Shown: one piece after another, positions 25,626 to 35,614 of the stretch
How positions within the stretch are numbered: the stretch's first letter is position 1
Layout: each line of letters opens with the position of its first letter
Source: Acutalibacter muris
GTDB taxonomy: Bacteria > Bacillota > Clostridia > Oscillospirales > Acutalibacteraceae
Direction of reading: 5' to 3'
DNA length: 64,000 bases
Assembly: GCF_002201475.1 (NCBI RefSeq)
Contig: NZ_CP021422.1
Location: 1,426,001-1,490,000, forward strand
Notes under the pieces: model-generated
Seen by the model: only the letters and a program-made list of their open reading frames with translations
The model's database searches: none
Told to the model about the DNA's origin: nothing
Position numbers and translations under genes: made by a program

Positions 25626-27656
25626 ATGAACACTGAACTGACCGGTGAGAAAAAGCTAGCCGCCGGCGCACAGAAGAAGGACGATCCGGCACGGGTGCCT
25701 CTATTTTTGTTCCACAGTGGAAAGAACCGCCGCCTATATGAATACATGGGCGTGCACAAGGCCACCCATAAGGGAAAGAAGTGCATGGTGGCAAGGGTAT
25801 GGGCTCCAAAGGCCCGGGCGGTATCCTTGGTGGGCAATTTCTGCAACTGGGACAGCGCCAAGTACCCCTTGAAAAAGGTGGACGACAGTGTTTGGGAATG
25901 CTATACTGATTTTGAGTTTCAGCCATATGAGATGTATAAGTTCTATATTAAGACGGCCTCGGGCGAGGACACTTATAAGGCCGACCCCTTCGCCTGGCAC
26001 ACGGAGACCCGCCCGGGCACGGCCTCCCGCTGGTATGAACTGGAGGGTTACAGCTGGGGGGACTCCGCCTGGCAGAAGAAGAAGGAGACCGAGAAGCACT
26101 ACAATCAGCCTGTAAACATATATGAGATGCACGCGGGCTCCTGGCGCAAGTATCAGGACGGTTCGGTGTTCTCCTACGATAAGCTGGGGGACGAGCTCAT
26201 ACCCTACGTAAAAGAGATGGGCTTCACACATATCGAGTTCATGCCACTGACGGAGTACCCCTATGACGGCTCCTGGGGCTATCAGGTGATGGGCTACTTC
26301 GCCCCCACCTCCCGCTATGGCCAGCCCAAGGACTTCATGAGGTTTGTGGACCGCTGCCATCAGGCGGGCATAGGCGTTATCATGGACTGGGTCCCGGCCC
26401 ACTTCCCCAGGGACGCGGCGGGCCTTGCCAAGTTCGACGGCACCACCTGCTATGAGTACGAGGACCCAAGAAAGGGCGAGCATAAGGAGTGGGGGACCCT
26501 GGTGTTTGATTACGGCAAGCCGGAGGTCATAAGCTTCCTGGTCTCAAGCGCGGTGTTCTGGCTCAAGGAGTACCATGTGGACGGCCTGAGGGTGGACGCG
26601 GTGGCCTCTATGCTGTACCTGGACTATAACCGCCGGGACGGGGAATGGGTCCCCAATAAGGACGGCGGCAAGGAGAACCTGGAGGCCGTGGCCTTCTTAC
26701 AGGCATTAAACGAGGCGGCCTTCGCCGAGGTCCTGGACCCCATGATGATAGCCGAGGAGAGCACCTCCTGGCCCATGGTGTCAAAGCCCACCTTTATGGG
26801 TGGCCTTGGCTTCAACTACAAGTGGAACATGGGCTGGATGAACGATATGCTCAGATATATGTCCATGGACCCCCTCTTTAGAAGCGGCAACCATCAGAGC
26901 CTGACCTTCTCCTTCTTCTATGCCTTCTCCGAGAACTTTATCCTGCCCATATCCCATGACGAGGTGGTATATGGCAAGGGCTCGCTGATAAATAAGATGC
27001 CCGGCACCGACGAGCAGAAGGCCGCGGGCATGAGATGCTTCGTTACCTATATGATGGGCCATCCCGGCAAAAAGCTCCAGTTCATGGGCACGGAGTTCGC
27101 GCAGAAGGACGAGTGGAACTATGAGAAGGAGCTGGAGTGGTATCTCTTGCAGTACAAGGAGCATAAGGACGCCCAGGACTTCTTTAAGGCTGTGAACCAC
27201 TTTTACCTCAGCCGCCCCGAGCTCTGGGAGGTGGACTTCTCCTGGGAGGGCTTCGAGTGGATATCTAACGACGACTATACCCAGAGCGTCATAGCCTTCA
27301 GGCGCAAGTCCAAGAAGGGTAAAGAGCTGGTGTGCGTCTGCAACTTCGTGCCCGTCCAGCGGGAGCATTACAAGATAGGCATCCCCCAGTGGGGTATCTG
27401 GAGCGAGGTGTTCACCTCCGACGACGAGAGCTTCGGCGGCGGCGGCGTGACAAACGGCAAGATTATAAAGACCATCGACGAGCCCATGCACGGCTGCGAA
27501 CAGTGTGTCGAGCTGACCCTTCCGGCCAACACTGTGTTCTTCCTTGAGTGTACAAAGCCCGGAGTAAAGCCAAAGCCCAAGGAGATGAAAAAGGAGAAGC
27601 CAGAGCCGGTGGTGGTCACCGAGACCGGCAGGCGCGCGGCTACTGTCAGCGCGTAA
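25626..27656 (+). CDS. glgB: 1,4-alpha-glucan branching enzyme
   Basis: 676 residues from ATG 25626; an in-frame GTG at 25614 adds four residues, and the Shine-Dalgarno AAAGGA fits neither spacing well. The order is CBM48-like beta domain (about 40-140), then the GH13 barrel with [40 protein letters not shown] (catalytic Asp), MIAEEST (catalytic Glu) and [10 protein letters not shown]-terminal beta domain follows, with a lysine- and proline-rich tail. It makes alpha-1,6 branches in glycogen. First gene of the four-gene glycogen operon. Confidence 0.95.
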   Translation: MNTELTGEKKLAAGAQKKDDPARVPLFLFHSGKNRRLYEYMGVHKATHKGKKCMVARVWAPKARAVSLVGNFCNWDSAKYPLKKVDDSVWECYTDFEFQPYEMYKFYIKTASGEDTYKADPFAWHTETRPGTASRWYELEGYSWGDSAWQKKKETEKHYNQPVNIYEMHAGSWRKYQDGSVFSYDKLGDELIPYVKEMGFTHIEFMPLTEYPYDGSWGYQVMGYFAPTSRYGQPKDFMRFVDRCHQAGIGVIMDWVPAHFPRDAAGLAKFDGTTCYEYEDPRKGEHKEWGTLVFDYGKPEVISFLVSSAVFWLKEYHVDGLRVDAVASMLYLDYNRRDGEWVPNKDGGKENLEAVAFLQALNEAAFAEVLDPMMIAEESTSWPMVSKPTFMGGLGFNYKWNMGWMNDMLRYMSMDPLFRSGNHQSLTFSFFYAFSENFILPISHDEVVYGKGSLINKMPGTDEQKAAGMRCFVTYMMGHPGKKLQFMGTEFAQKDEWNYEKELEWYLLQYKEHKDAQDFFKAVNHFYLSRPELWEVDFSWEGFEWISNDDYTQSVIAFRRKSKKGKELVCVCNFVPVQREHYKIGIPQWGIWSEVFTSDDESFGGGGVTNGKIIKTIDEPMHGCEQCVELTLPANTVFFLECTKPGVKPKPKEMKKEKPEPVVVTETGRRAATVSA

Positions 27657-27666
27657 ATATCCAGGC

Positions 27667-27699
27667 AAAAAAGCGCCGTTTCCCATTGCGGAGGCTTTT
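27667..27699 (+). terminator. imperfect hairpin between glgB and glgC
   Basis: AAAAAAGCGCCG pairs, with a mismatch and bulge, with CGGAGGCTTTTC. It resembles a weak terminator or an RNA-processing site that could reduce glgC relative to glgB. The downstream genes appear to continue as an operon. Confidence 0.35.
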
Positions 27700-27741
27700 C
27701 ATGATATCATATCCAAAAACGATAATACAGGAGGACGAACA

Positions 27742-28953
27742 ATGTTACCCAAACAAGAGGTCGTAGCCATGCTGCTTGCGGGCGGCCAGGGCAGCCGGCT
27801 GGGCGTGCTCACAAAGAACATCGCCAAGCCTGCGGTGCCCTTCGGGGGGAAGTACCGCATCATCGATTTCCCTCTCTCCAACTGCGTCAATTCCGGCGTT
27901 GAGACGGTGGGCGTGCTTACACAGTATCAGCCCCTGGAGCTCAACGAGTACATCGGCTCCGGCCAGCCCTGGGACCTGGACAGCATGAACGGCGGCGTTC
28001 ACGTACTGTCGCCCTATGAGAAGCGCAAAAAGACCGACTGGTACAAGGGTACAGCCAATGCCATCACCCAGAATATCCCCTTTATCGACCGATATAACCC
28101 CGACTATGTGCTGGTGCTCTCCGGCGACCATATCTATAAGATGGACTACTCTAAGATGATAGCCTTCCACAAAGAGAAGGAGGCCGCCGTCACCATCGCC
28201 GTGCAGCAGGTGCCCATGGCCGAGGCCAGCCGCTTCGGCATCCTTAACACCAACGAGGACGACTCTATCTATGAGTTCGACGAGAAACCCAAGAAGCCCA
28301 AGAACGACCTTGCCAACATGGGCATCTACGTGTTCAGCTGGGAGAAGCTCAGAAAGTTCCTGCTGGCCGACGAGGAGGACCCCAAGAGCTCCAACGACTT
28401 CGGCAAGAACGTGCTGCCCGCCATGCTGAACGCTGGTGAGCGTATGTACGCCTACCGCTTCAACGGCTACTGGAAGGACGTGGGCACTATAGACAGCCTT
28501 TGGGAGTCCAATATGGATATATTAGACCCCAACGTGCCCCTGGACCTCAGTGACCCCGACTGGCGTATCTACAGCCGCAATCCCGTCATGCCCCCACACT
28601 ACATAGCCAAGGGAGCCCACGTTCAGAATTCCACCATAGCCGAGGGCTGCAACGTGTACGGCAACCTGGAATTCTCCGTGCTCTTTGCGGGAGTGTATGT
28701 TGCCCCGGGCGCTGAGGTGCACTCCTCTATCATCATGCCGGGAGCCCGGATTGAGGAGGGCGCAAGAGTCCAGTATGCCATAGTGGCCGAGGACGCCGTG
28801 GTGGGCGCAGGGGCCGTGGTGGGCCAGAAGCCCGAGGACGTGGAGAACAAGGACGAGTGGGGCGTGGCGGTAGTCGGCCCCGGCTGCAAGGTGCCCCCCG
28901 GCGGCAGCGTAGCCCCCAAGGAAATGCTGGACGCTGAGGAGGCCGCTAAATGA
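27742..28953 (+). CDS. glgC: glucose-1-phosphate adenylyltransferase, catalytic subunit
   Basis: 403 residues. [20 protein letters not shown] is the ATP-binding loop, [14 protein letters not shown] follows, [12 protein letters not shown] holds the metal-binding Asp, and FDEKPKKPK is the sugar-binding segment. The C-terminus is a left-handed beta-helix of hexapeptide repeats (about 290-380). It forms ADP-glucose, the glycogen synthase donor. GGAGGACG lies ahead of the ATG. In clostridia it pairs with the GlgD subunit encoded next. Confidence 0.95.
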   Translation: MLPKQEVVAMLLAGGQGSRLGVLTKNIAKPAVPFGGKYRIIDFPLSNCVNSGVETVGVLTQYQPLELNEYIGSGQPWDLDSMNGGVHVLSPYEKRKKTDWYKGTANAITQNIPFIDRYNPDYVLVLSGDHIYKMDYSKMIAFHKEKEAAVTIAVQQVPMAEASRFGILNTNEDDSIYEFDEKPKKPKNDLANMGIYVFSWEKLRKFLLADEEDPKSSNDFGKNVLPAMLNAGERMYAYRFNGYWKDVGTIDSLWESNMDILDPNVPLDLSDPDWRIYSRNPVMPPHYIAKGAHVQNSTIAEGCNVYGNLEFSVLFAGVYVAPGAEVHSSIIMPGARIEEGARVQYAIVAEDAVVGAGAVVGQKPEDVENKDEWGVAVVGPGCKVPPGGSVAPKEMLDAEEAAK

Positions 28954-28999
28954 GTAAACTGCTGAATACTATGACTGAAACGAAAGGGAGATGGTCCAT

Positions 29000-30115
29000 A
29001 TGATGCGCGGCAATGAAGTTATCGGCATCCTCTTTGCATATGTGCACGAGGAGCGTGTAAGAGAACTGACGGAGAACCGGGTGATGGCCTCCATACCCTA
29101 TGGCGGGCGCTACAGGCTGGTGGATTTTGCCCTTTCCAACCTGGTGAACTCCGGGGTGAACAAGGTGGGCGTTATCACCGAGCAGAACTACCAGTCCCTG
29201 ATGGATCATCTGGGCTCGGGCAAGACCTGGAACCTGTCGAGAAAGCGCGAGGGCCTGTTCCTTCTGCCGCCCTTTGGCGCGGAGATAAGCCGCACGGACG
29301 GCCTTGTTTCCAGCCTTGCGTCTATCCACCGCTTCTTAAGGAATTCCAAGGAGGAGTATGTGCTCATCTCCAACTGTGACACGGTGTCCAATATCGACTA
29401 TAGAGACGTTTTCCGTTTCCACTCTGAGAAGAACGCGGATATCACCGTTATCTACCGCCACGGCACCTCTCCTGATACTGACAAGAACGTGGTCTATACC
29501 GTGGACCCCGAGGGGTATGTTCGGGATATGCTCATCAAGCGCGGCAGCGACCAGAACTGCAACTACGGCATCGGCAAATGCATAATCCGCCGACAGAAGC
29601 TTATGGACCTGGTGGACGAGGCCATGAGCCGCAACTTGTATGACTTTGACAGGGACATTATGCAGCGCAACCTAAAGGATATGAAGGTCTACGGCTATGA
29701 GTACACCGGGGCGGCATATACTATCACGTCCTTCAAGGACTACTTTGAGGCCAATATGGCCCTGATGGACCCCAAGGTTCGTGCTCAGCTGTTCCCGGCG
29801 GCCCATCCCATCTACACCAAGGTCAGGGACGATATGCCCGCAAAGTACGGCCTTGGCTCCTCGGTGGAGAACTCTATAGTGGCCGATGGCTGCGTCATAG
29901 ACGGCGAGGTGGAAAACTGCGTGCTGTTCCGCGGCGTGCGGGTAAAGAAGGGCGCGAAGCTTAAAAACTGCGTCATCATGCAGGACTGTGTTATCGGCGA
30001 GGGCACAAAGCTCGACTATGTGGTGGCCGACAAGAATGTGGAGTTTGATATGAACCGCAATATGGCCGGCTCCTCCAGCTATCCTGTATACGTTTCCAAA
30101 GGGAGCAGGGTCTGA
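29000..30115 (+). CDS. glgD: glucose-1-phosphate adenylyltransferase, regulatory subunit
   Basis: 371 residues from ATG 29000, chosen because AAAGGGAG (28983-28990) is about nine bases ahead; the ATG at 28991 directly abuts it. The fold follows GlgC but the GGxGxRLxxLT loop is replaced by YVHEERVRELT, the usual sign of the non-catalytic GlgD. RYRLVDFALSNLVNSG and the beta-helix C-terminus remain. GlgD is a Firmicute partner that activates GlgC. Its place between glgC and glgA is standard. Confidence 0.93.
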   Translation: MMRGNEVIGILFAYVHEERVRELTENRVMASIPYGGRYRLVDFALSNLVNSGVNKVGVITEQNYQSLMDHLGSGKTWNLSRKREGLFLLPPFGAEISRTDGLVSSLASIHRFLRNSKEEYVLISNCDTVSNIDYRDVFRFHSEKNADITVIYRHGTSPDTDKNVVYTVDPEGYVRDMLIKRGSDQNCNYGIGKCIIRRQKLMDLVDEAMSRNLYDFDRDIMQRNLKDMKVYGYEYTGAAYTITSFKDYFEANMALMDPKVRAQLFPAAHPIYTKVRDDMPAKYGLGSSVENSIVADGCVIDGEVENCVLFRGVRVKKGAKLKNCVIMQDCVIGEGTKLDYVVADKNVEFDMNRNMAGSSSYPVYVSKGSRV

Positions 30116-30163
30116 GCGCCGGACCTATCGAAAAACCTTTAAGACAGAAAGGAACTGCTGATT

Positions 30164-31591
30164 ATGAAGATTTTGTACTGTGCAAGTGAGGCTCTGCCCT
30201 TCTCCGCCACGGGCGGTCTGGCGGACGTTTCCGGCTCGCTGCCCCAGGCCCTGCGCGCCCGCATGGTCGGCTGCCGGGTGGTGGTGCCGCTGTATGACAA
30301 CGTGTCCCAGGAGCTTCGAGACAAGATGAAGTTCGTCACCAGCATCTCCGTGCCGGTGGCCTGGCGGCGGCAGTATTGCGGCATCTTTGAGGCGAAGATA
30401 GGCGCTGTGACCTATTACCTTATAGACAACCAGTATTACTTCAAGCGTGGCAGTCTCTACGGCCACTTCGACGACGCGGAGCGCTTCGCCTTCTTCTCCC
30501 GGGCCGTTTTGGAGATGCTGCCCTATATCGACTATAAGCCGGACGTTATCCACGCCAACGACTGGCAGTGCGCATTGGTGCCGGTGTACTACAGGCTGTT
30601 CTATGCCAATAACGACTGGTACTCCGGCATTAAGACCCTGTTTACCATCCACAATATCCAGTACCAGGGCCAGTACGGCAAGGATATCTTGGAGGACGTG
30701 TTTGGAATCCCGGCCTATGAGAGCCAGCTTTTGGAGTTCAACCGGGACGTGAACCTGATGAAGGGCGCCATCGAGTGCGCCAACTGGGTCTCCACCGTCA
30801 GCCCCACCTATGCCCAGGAGATACTGGACCCCTGGTTCTCCCACAAGCTGGACCCGATTCTCCGAGAGCGCTCCTGGAAATTGTCGGGCATTTTGAACGG
30901 CATAGATACCGTGGGCTACGACCCCGAAACAGACAAGGACCTCTTCGCCAACTACAGCCGGGCGGACAAGGCCAATAAGGCCGTGAACAAGAAAAAGCTC
31001 CAGGAGCGCCTGTGCATAGAGGTGGACCCGGATCTGCCGCTGGTGGGCATGGTCACCCGCCTTGTGTCCCATAAGGGCCTGGACCTGGTGAAGGAGGCCG
31101 TGGACAATGTTATGGAATACTCTAACGCCCAGATAGTCATATTGGGCAGCGGTGATTTGGAGTATGAAAACTACTTCAAGTGGATGCAGGAGAAGTATCC
31201 CGGACGGTTTGTGCTGTGCCTGGGCTTTGTGCCCGAGCTCTCAAGGAAGATATACGCCGGGGCCGACATCTTCCTTATGCCCAGCAAGTCCGAGCCCTGC
31301 GGCCTGTCCCAGATGATAGCATTGCGCTACGGCACCATCCCGGTGGTCCGGGAGACCGGCGGGTTGAAGGACTCCATCACCGACAGCGGCGACGGCGAGG
31401 GCAACGGCTTCACCTTCATGACCTACAATGCCGGGGATATGCTCCACAGCCTGCACCGGGCCATATACGCCTATAATTCCGATAAGGAGGGCTGGGGCGT
31501 GCTGGTGGACCGGGCCATGGGCTGCGACAACAGCTGGGGCCGCTCGGCGGGCGAGTACATCAAGCTGTATAAGCAAATAATTGAGAGCTGA
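30164..31591 (+). CDS. glgA: glycogen synthase
   Basis: 475 residues, GT5 family, GT-B fold. The N-terminus reads LPFSATGGLADVSGSLP: the usual Lys of KTGGL is Ala15 here. VIHANDWQCALVPVY, TIHNIQYQGQY and the C-terminal PSKSEPCGLSQMIALRYGT donor-binding region are intact. It extends alpha-1,4-glucan from ADP-glucose made by GlgC/GlgD. Last gene of the operon, followed by a strong terminator. The Lys change may be a clade feature and does not by itself argue against activity. Confidence 0.93.
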   Translation: MKILYCASEALPFSATGGLADVSGSLPQALRARMVGCRVVVPLYDNVSQELRDKMKFVTSISVPVAWRRQYCGIFEAKIGAVTYYLIDNQYYFKRGSLYGHFDDAERFAFFSRAVLEMLPYIDYKPDVIHANDWQCALVPVYYRLFYANNDWYSGIKTLFTIHNIQYQGQYGKDILEDVFGIPAYESQLLEFNRDVNLMKGAIECANWVSTVSPTYAQEILDPWFSHKLDPILRERSWKLSGILNGIDTVGYDPETDKDLFANYSRADKANKAVNKKKLQERLCIEVDPDLPLVGMVTRLVSHKGLDLVKEAVDNVMEYSNAQIVILGSGDLEYENYFKWMQEKYPGRFVLCLGFVPELSRKIYAGADIFLMPSKSEPCGLSQMIALRYGTIPVVRETGGLKDSITDSGDGEGNGFTFMTYNAGDMLHSLHRAIYAYNSDKEGWGVLVDRAMGCDNSWGRSAGEYIKLYKQIIES

Positions 31592-31607
31592 CATCTTTAG
31601 TATTTTG

Positions 31608-31642
31608 GAGTCCGGGCAGGTTGCCCGGGCTCTTATATTTTG
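31608..31642 (+). terminator. terminator of the glycogen operon
   Basis: GAGTCCGGGCA pairs with TGCCCGGGCTC (31622-31632) over 11 base pairs including one G-T, with a three-base loop, followed by TTATATTTTG. It begins 17 bases after the glgA stop. Confidence 0.85.
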
Positions 31643-31729
31643 AATATAGAAGTATTACAACTTGTTTACATACCGCGGCTTACCATCTTTGCACCCCTTG
31701 CGTCTAATAGGTGAAAGGAGTGGTAAGTG

Positions 31730-32767
31730 ATGGAGTTTCTTGACTTTGATAATGTGGCCGCAGTGCGGGAGTACGAGGCCTTTTTAATGGAACGCGGGGC
31801 CCATTTTTTACAGTCTACCCTATGGGCCGGGGTAAAGCACAGGTGGAAGCATCAGGCGATAATCTCCCGGGACGGGGAGGGGAGTATACGCGCCACGGCG
31901 TTGGTGCTGATAAAGCGGTTCCCGCCGCCCTTCAAGCCTTTTCTCTACTGCCCACGGGGGCCGGTCTGTGACCCCACAGACCATGAATCCCTGAAGGACC
32001 TCCTTCAGGGATTAGAGGAGCTTGCCCACAGGTATCACGCCTACACCTGCAAGCTGGACCCGCCCATTGACGAAACGGACAGTAGGGCGGTGTACGCGCT
32101 GAGGGCTGCGGGCCTGGGCTTTACCCCCTGGCAGCCGGACGACGTGACGATACAGTGCAGGAACAACTACGTGCTGGATATAGACGGACGCTCTGAGGAG
32201 GAACTCTTAGGCTCCTTCAAAAGCAAGTGCCGGTATAATATCAGGCTGGCAAACCGAAAGGGGGTCACCTGCAAGGTCTACGGCAAGGAGCGGCTCTCGG
32301 ATTTTTGCAGCCTGATGGAGGAGACCAAGGAGCGTGACGGCTTTGATATGCGTACAGAGGGGTATTTTGCCAGGATGATGGACTCCCTGGGGGAGCATTG
32401 CAGGCTGTACCTCTGCGAGTATCAAGGACAGGCTCTGTCCGGGGCCATATGCGTGCAGTACGGCGGCAGGACCACCTATCTGTACGGCGCGTCCACCTCT
32501 GTGCACCGGGAGGTCATGCCAAACTACCTTATGCAGTGGGAGATGATACGGTGGGCTGTGGAGGGCGGCTGCCGCATCTATGACTTTGGCGGCGTGCCCC
32601 ACTGGTATGACCCGGACCACCCCAATAACGGCGTGTATAGATTTAAGACCGGCTTCAACGGCCGGTTGGAGATCTACGCCGGAGAATTCACTCAGGTATA
32701 CGCCCGGCGATATAAAAAGGCTATGGACAGGGCCCTGGAGTGGGCGGGGTATGTGAAGATGATATAG
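31730..32767 (+). CDS. FemABX-family aminoacyltransferase (FemX-like)
   Basis: 345 residues from ATG 31730, nine bases after GAAAGGAG; a GTG at 31727 is also in frame. HFLQSTLWAGVKHRW at the front and FKSKCRYNIRLANRKGV in the middle, then YLYGASTSVHREVMPNYLMQWEMI and the YDFGGVPHWYDPDHPNNGVYRFKTGF region, are typical Fem signatures of duplicated GNAT folds. FemX-like enzymes add the first amino acid to the lysine or DAP side chain of lipid II at the inner membrane face. It has its own leader and stands alone. Confidence 0.85.
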   Translation: MEFLDFDNVAAVREYEAFLMERGAHFLQSTLWAGVKHRWKHQAIISRDGEGSIRATALVLIKRFPPPFKPFLYCPRGPVCDPTDHESLKDLLQGLEELAHRYHAYTCKLDPPIDETDSRAVYALRAAGLGFTPWQPDDVTIQCRNNYVLDIDGRSEEELLGSFKSKCRYNIRLANRKGVTCKVYGKERLSDFCSLMEETKERDGFDMRTEGYFARMMDSLGEHCRLYLCEYQGQALSGAICVQYGGRTTYLYGASTSVHREVMPNYLMQWEMIRWAVEGGCRIYDFGGVPHWYDPDHPNNGVYRFKTGFNGRLEIYAGEFTQVYARRYKKAMDRALEWAGYVKMI

Positions 32768-32780
32768 AGGGCGCTGAGTT

Positions 32781-33872
32781 CTACATCCCCGCCAGCTCCC
32801 TCAGCCGGGGAAGGGCATAGGAGAAGAATTCTTTATAGGCCTGGCAGAAGTAGTTGAGCCCCAGGCCCTCCCTGTCCCGGCGGCAGCCGCCCCGGCAGAT
32901 AAAACGGTATTCGCAGCCCCCGCAGTACTCCGGCGCGGCCAGGGATTCCTCCAGGAATCTCTGAGCGGTCGCGGCGCTGTCCAGGGCGGCAAAATCCTCC
33001 TCAAGTATATTCCCCAGCCGCCACTGGTCCAGACAGTAGAAGTCACAGGGGTACACCGAACCGTCGGCCTCGATAACGTGCTGTAGGGCGCAGCGGCCCG
33101 ACAGTCCGCAGTGCTCCGGGGGCCGGCCCAAAAGCATACCCAGCAGGTTCTCAAAATACCGTATGTAAATAAAGCGGCCGGCCCTTACGTCCTGGTACCA
33201 AAGGTCAAAGAGGGTCTTTAGGAATCCACCGAAGACCTTGGGCGTAAGGGAGTAGGGGGAGCTGCCTCTGGGCTCCCCCAGGGGGTCCAGGCAGGGGATA
33301 TACTGCTGGTACAGTAAGCCCTCGCGGCGGAGGAAGCGGTACACCTGGGTGATGTTCTCCGCCGCCTGCCGGGTCACCACCGTCAGCAGGTTAAAGTCAA
33401 CTTCGTGGCTCTCCAGCAGCCGGGCGGCCCGCATGGTTCTGCTGAAGGTCCCACGGCCCTGAGAGTCCCGGCGCAGGGAGTCGTGCAGGGCCTTGCCGCC
33501 GTCCAGGGATAGGCCGACAAGAAAGCCGTTCTCCTTAAAGAACCTGGCCCAGTGGCTGTCAAGCAGGAGGCCGTTGGTCTGTAGAGCGTTATATATGCGC
33601 ACGTTATGCACGTTATATTTCTGCTGGTACTCTACGGCCCGCCGGAAGAAGTCCAGCCCACGAAGGGTGGGCTCGCCGCCCTGGAACCCGAAGGTGCATT
33701 GACCGCCGGCGTAGTCCAGGGCTTTCCGTATAAGGGTCTCCAGGGTATCTTCGGACATCATACCGTAGGAGGTAACGGCGCGGTTTTGGGCCTCGTCGTG
33801 GTAGAAGCAATAGACACAGCGCATATTGCACCCGCCAGAGGCGGGCTTTATGAGCAAAGAGAGTGGGGGCAT
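32781..33872 (-). CDS. anaerobic sulfatase-maturating radical SAM enzyme
   Basis: 363 residues from the ATG at 33872, placed by AAAGGAG eight bases upstream on this strand; an ATG at 33908 is in frame without a good site. The radical SAM motif is CNMRCVYC (C15, C19, C22), followed by GFQGGEPTLRG. The C-terminus is a cysteine-rich SPASM domain (CGLSGRCALQ, YPCDFYC, CGGCEYRFICRGGC). anSMEs oxidise the active-site Cys or Ser of sulfatases to formylglycine without oxygen. The sulfatase gene is divergent and adjacent, so the partnership is clear. Confidence 0.92.
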   Translation of the reverse strand: MPPLSLLIKPASGGCNMRCVYCFYHDEAQNRAVTSYGMMSEDTLETLIRKALDYAGGQCTFGFQGGEPTLRGLDFFRRAVEYQQKYNVHNVRIYNALQTNGLLLDSHWARFFKENGFLVGLSLDGGKALHDSLRRDSQGRGTFSRTMRAARLLESHEVDFNLLTVVTRQAAENITQVYRFLRREGLLYQQYIPCLDPLGEPRGSSPYSLTPKVFGGFLKTLFDLWYQDVRAGRFIYIRYFENLLGMLLGRPPEHCGLSGRCALQHVIEADGSVYPCDFYCLDQWRLGNILEEDFAALDSAATAQRFLEESLAAPEYCGGCEYRFICRGGCRRDREGLGLNYFCQAYKEFFSYALPRLRELAGM

Positions 33873-33984
33873 GGGGGTGGCTCCTTTCTTTTTGGGAAAA
33901 TTCTCCATTTATTATAGCGTTTTTTAATTAAATATGCTATACTTTATGAAGAAAAGGGGAATTTCCCAGAAGGAGCGTGCGCCT
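33873..33984. promoter_or_regulatory. divergent promoter region of sulfatase and maturase
   Basis: This 112-base A/T-rich gap separates the divergent genes. On the minus strand TATAAT (33911-33916) could be the maturase -10. On the plus strand TATGCTATACT near 33930-33942 could be the sulfatase -10. Neither has a strong -35, which suggests an activator. It should co-regulate the pair. Confidence 0.4.
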
Positions 33985-35448
33985 ATGCGTATAATCATGT
34001 TCGACATCGATACCCTGCGCCCGGACCACCTGGGCTGCTACGGCTATTTGAGGGATACCTCACCGGCCATTGACAGCGTGGCCGCCGACGGTCTGCGTTT
34101 TGACAACTACTACTGCCCAAACGCCCCCTGCCTGCCCAGCCGGGCCTCCCTTATCTCCGGGCGCTACGGCATACGCACCGGGGTGGTGGGCCACGGCGGC
34201 ACGGCTGCGGATATGCGTCTGCAAGGGGAGTCCCGGCACTTTAGGGACGCTGTCAGCGAGAACGGCCTGTTCATGCAGTTTAGGCGGGCGGGGCTGCACA
34301 CGGTCAGCTTCTCCTCCTTTGCCGAGCGCCACTCATCCTGGTGGTTCAACGCCGGCTTTAACGAGTGTATGAACTTCGGCAAATGCGGCAACGAGCTGGC
34401 CGGGGAGATAACCCCCCGGGTGCTGGACTGGCTGGAGCGCAGGGGAGAGGAGGACAACTGGTTCATGCACGTGAACTACTGGGATCCCCACACCCCCTAT
34501 AGGGCCCCGGAGGAGTTCGGCAACCCCTTTAAAGACGCGCCCTTGCCTGACGACTGGATTGACGACCAGATATTCGCCCAGCACCTTCTGCATGTTGGGC
34601 CCCACGGCGCCAATGAGATCAATATGTGGGATGATACCCACTTTGAGCAGTACCCACGCCATCCCGGCGCGGTCCGGACCATGCAGGATATGCGGGACTT
34701 TATAGACAGCTACGATTGCGGTATACGCTATGCCGATGACAATATCCGGCAGATTCTGGACTGGCTGAAGGAGAAGGGGCTGTATGAGGACGCGGCCATA
34801 ATTATCACCTCCGACCACGGCGAGAACCTGGGCGAGCAGGGGCTCTATGCCGAGCACGGCACTGCCGACGAGCCCACCTGCCATATACCTATGATAATCA
34901 AGTGGCCCGGCGGGGCGAAGGGTAAGAAGGCCCCGGGCCTCCACGACAACGTGGACCTGGCTCCCACGATCCAGGAGCTTCTGGGCACAAGATTTGTGGG
35001 CGAATATGACTATGACGGCGTATCTTACGCCAAGACCGTCACCAAGGGGGAGGACTGCGGCAAGGACCATCTGGTGCTCACCCAGTGCGCCCATGTCTGC
35101 CAGCGGAGTGCGCGCTTTGACAACTACCTCTATATACGCACGGTCCATGGCGGCTACCATCTCTTCCCCAGAGAGCAGCTTTACGATGTGGAGAAGGACC
35201 CACACCAGCTCCACAATCTGGCCGGGGAGCGCCCGGACCTCTGCGATAAGGGCGCGCGGCTTATCCTCGATTGGGTGGACGAGCAGATGAAGAAATCCGA
35301 GTTTGACACGGACCCCATGTGGACGGTAATGCGCCAGGGTGGCCCCGAGCACGCCCGGGGTATGCTGGAGAGCTATATCAAGCGCCTTGAGGGTACGCCA
35401 AGAGCTTCACAGATACCGCTCCTTCGGGAGATGTACCCTAAGGGCTGA
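33985..35448 (+). CDS. sulfatase (Cys-type, anaerobically matured)
   Basis: 487 residues from ATG 33985, eight bases after AGAAGGAG. FDIDTLRPDHLGCYG binds calcium at the N-terminus. NAPCLPSRASLISGRYG holds the C-x-P-S-R signature, with C49 as the residue converted to formylglycine. IITSDHGENLGEQGLYAEHG supplies the second metal site. No signal peptide is seen, so it appears cytoplasmic and would act on imported sulfated sugars or small sulfate esters. Substrate unknown. Confidence 0.9.
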   Translation: MRIIMFDIDTLRPDHLGCYGYLRDTSPAIDSVAADGLRFDNYYCPNAPCLPSRASLISGRYGIRTGVVGHGGTAADMRLQGESRHFRDAVSENGLFMQFRRAGLHTVSFSSFAERHSSWWFNAGFNECMNFGKCGNELAGEITPRVLDWLERRGEEDNWFMHVNYWDPHTPYRAPEEFGNPFKDAPLPDDWIDDQIFAQHLLHVGPHGANEINMWDDTHFEQYPRHPGAVRTMQDMRDFIDSYDCGIRYADDNIRQILDWLKEKGLYEDAAIIITSDHGENLGEQGLYAEHGTADEPTCHIPMIIKWPGGAKGKKAPGLHDNVDLAPTIQELLGTRFVGEYDYDGVSYAKTVTKGEDCGKDHLVLTQCAHVCQRSARFDNYLYIRTVHGGYHLFPREQLYDVEKDPHQLHNLAGERPDLCDKGARLILDWVDEQMKKSEFDTDPMWTVMRQGGPEHARGMLESYIKRLEGTPRASQIPLLREMYPKG

Positions 35449-35486
35449 GAGTTTACCGCAACCATATTTGATTTACATAATTTTGT

Positions 35487-35534
35487 AAATTCCAGACTCC
35501 TGATTACAAAAACCAGGGGCCTGGAATTTTTATC
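35487..35534 (+). terminator. terminator after the sulfatase gene
   Basis: AAATTCCAGACTCCTG and CAGGGGCCTGGAATTT pair over 16 positions with two mismatches, followed by a T-run (TTTTTATC). It lies directly before the next promoter. Confidence 0.75.
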
Positions 35535-35544
35535 TATTTACCCC

Positions 35545-35573
35545 TTGACAAATCCTGTGTATGGGTGTATGAT
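35545..35573 (+). promoter_or_regulatory. sigma-A promoter of the GntR-ABC operon
   Basis: TTGACA (35545-35550) and TATGAT (35568-35573) are separated by exactly 17 bases, a near-consensus promoter 42 bases ahead of the regulator gene. Confidence 0.8.
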
Positions 35574-35577
35574 TTAA

Positions 35578-35600
35578 CTGTACTAATCGAACTAGTACAG
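35578..35600. promoter_or_regulatory. palindromic operator for the GntR-family regulator
   Basis: CTGTACTA (35578-35585) and TAGTACAG (35593-35600) are perfect inverted repeats with a seven-base spacer, placed at the expected transcription start just after the -10. YtrA-type regulators repress their own ABC-transporter operons by binding such sites, so this is the likely autoregulatory operator. Confidence 0.7.
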
Positions 35601-35614
35601 ATGGAGGTGTCAAA

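Noticed and set aside
30125..31072. Long minus-strand frame opposite glgA
   Set aside because: It is antisense to an unmistakable glycogen synthase; such frames are common opposite G+C-rich genes and have no recognisable motif. The same holds for 26781-27686, 34333-35352 and 59188-60006.
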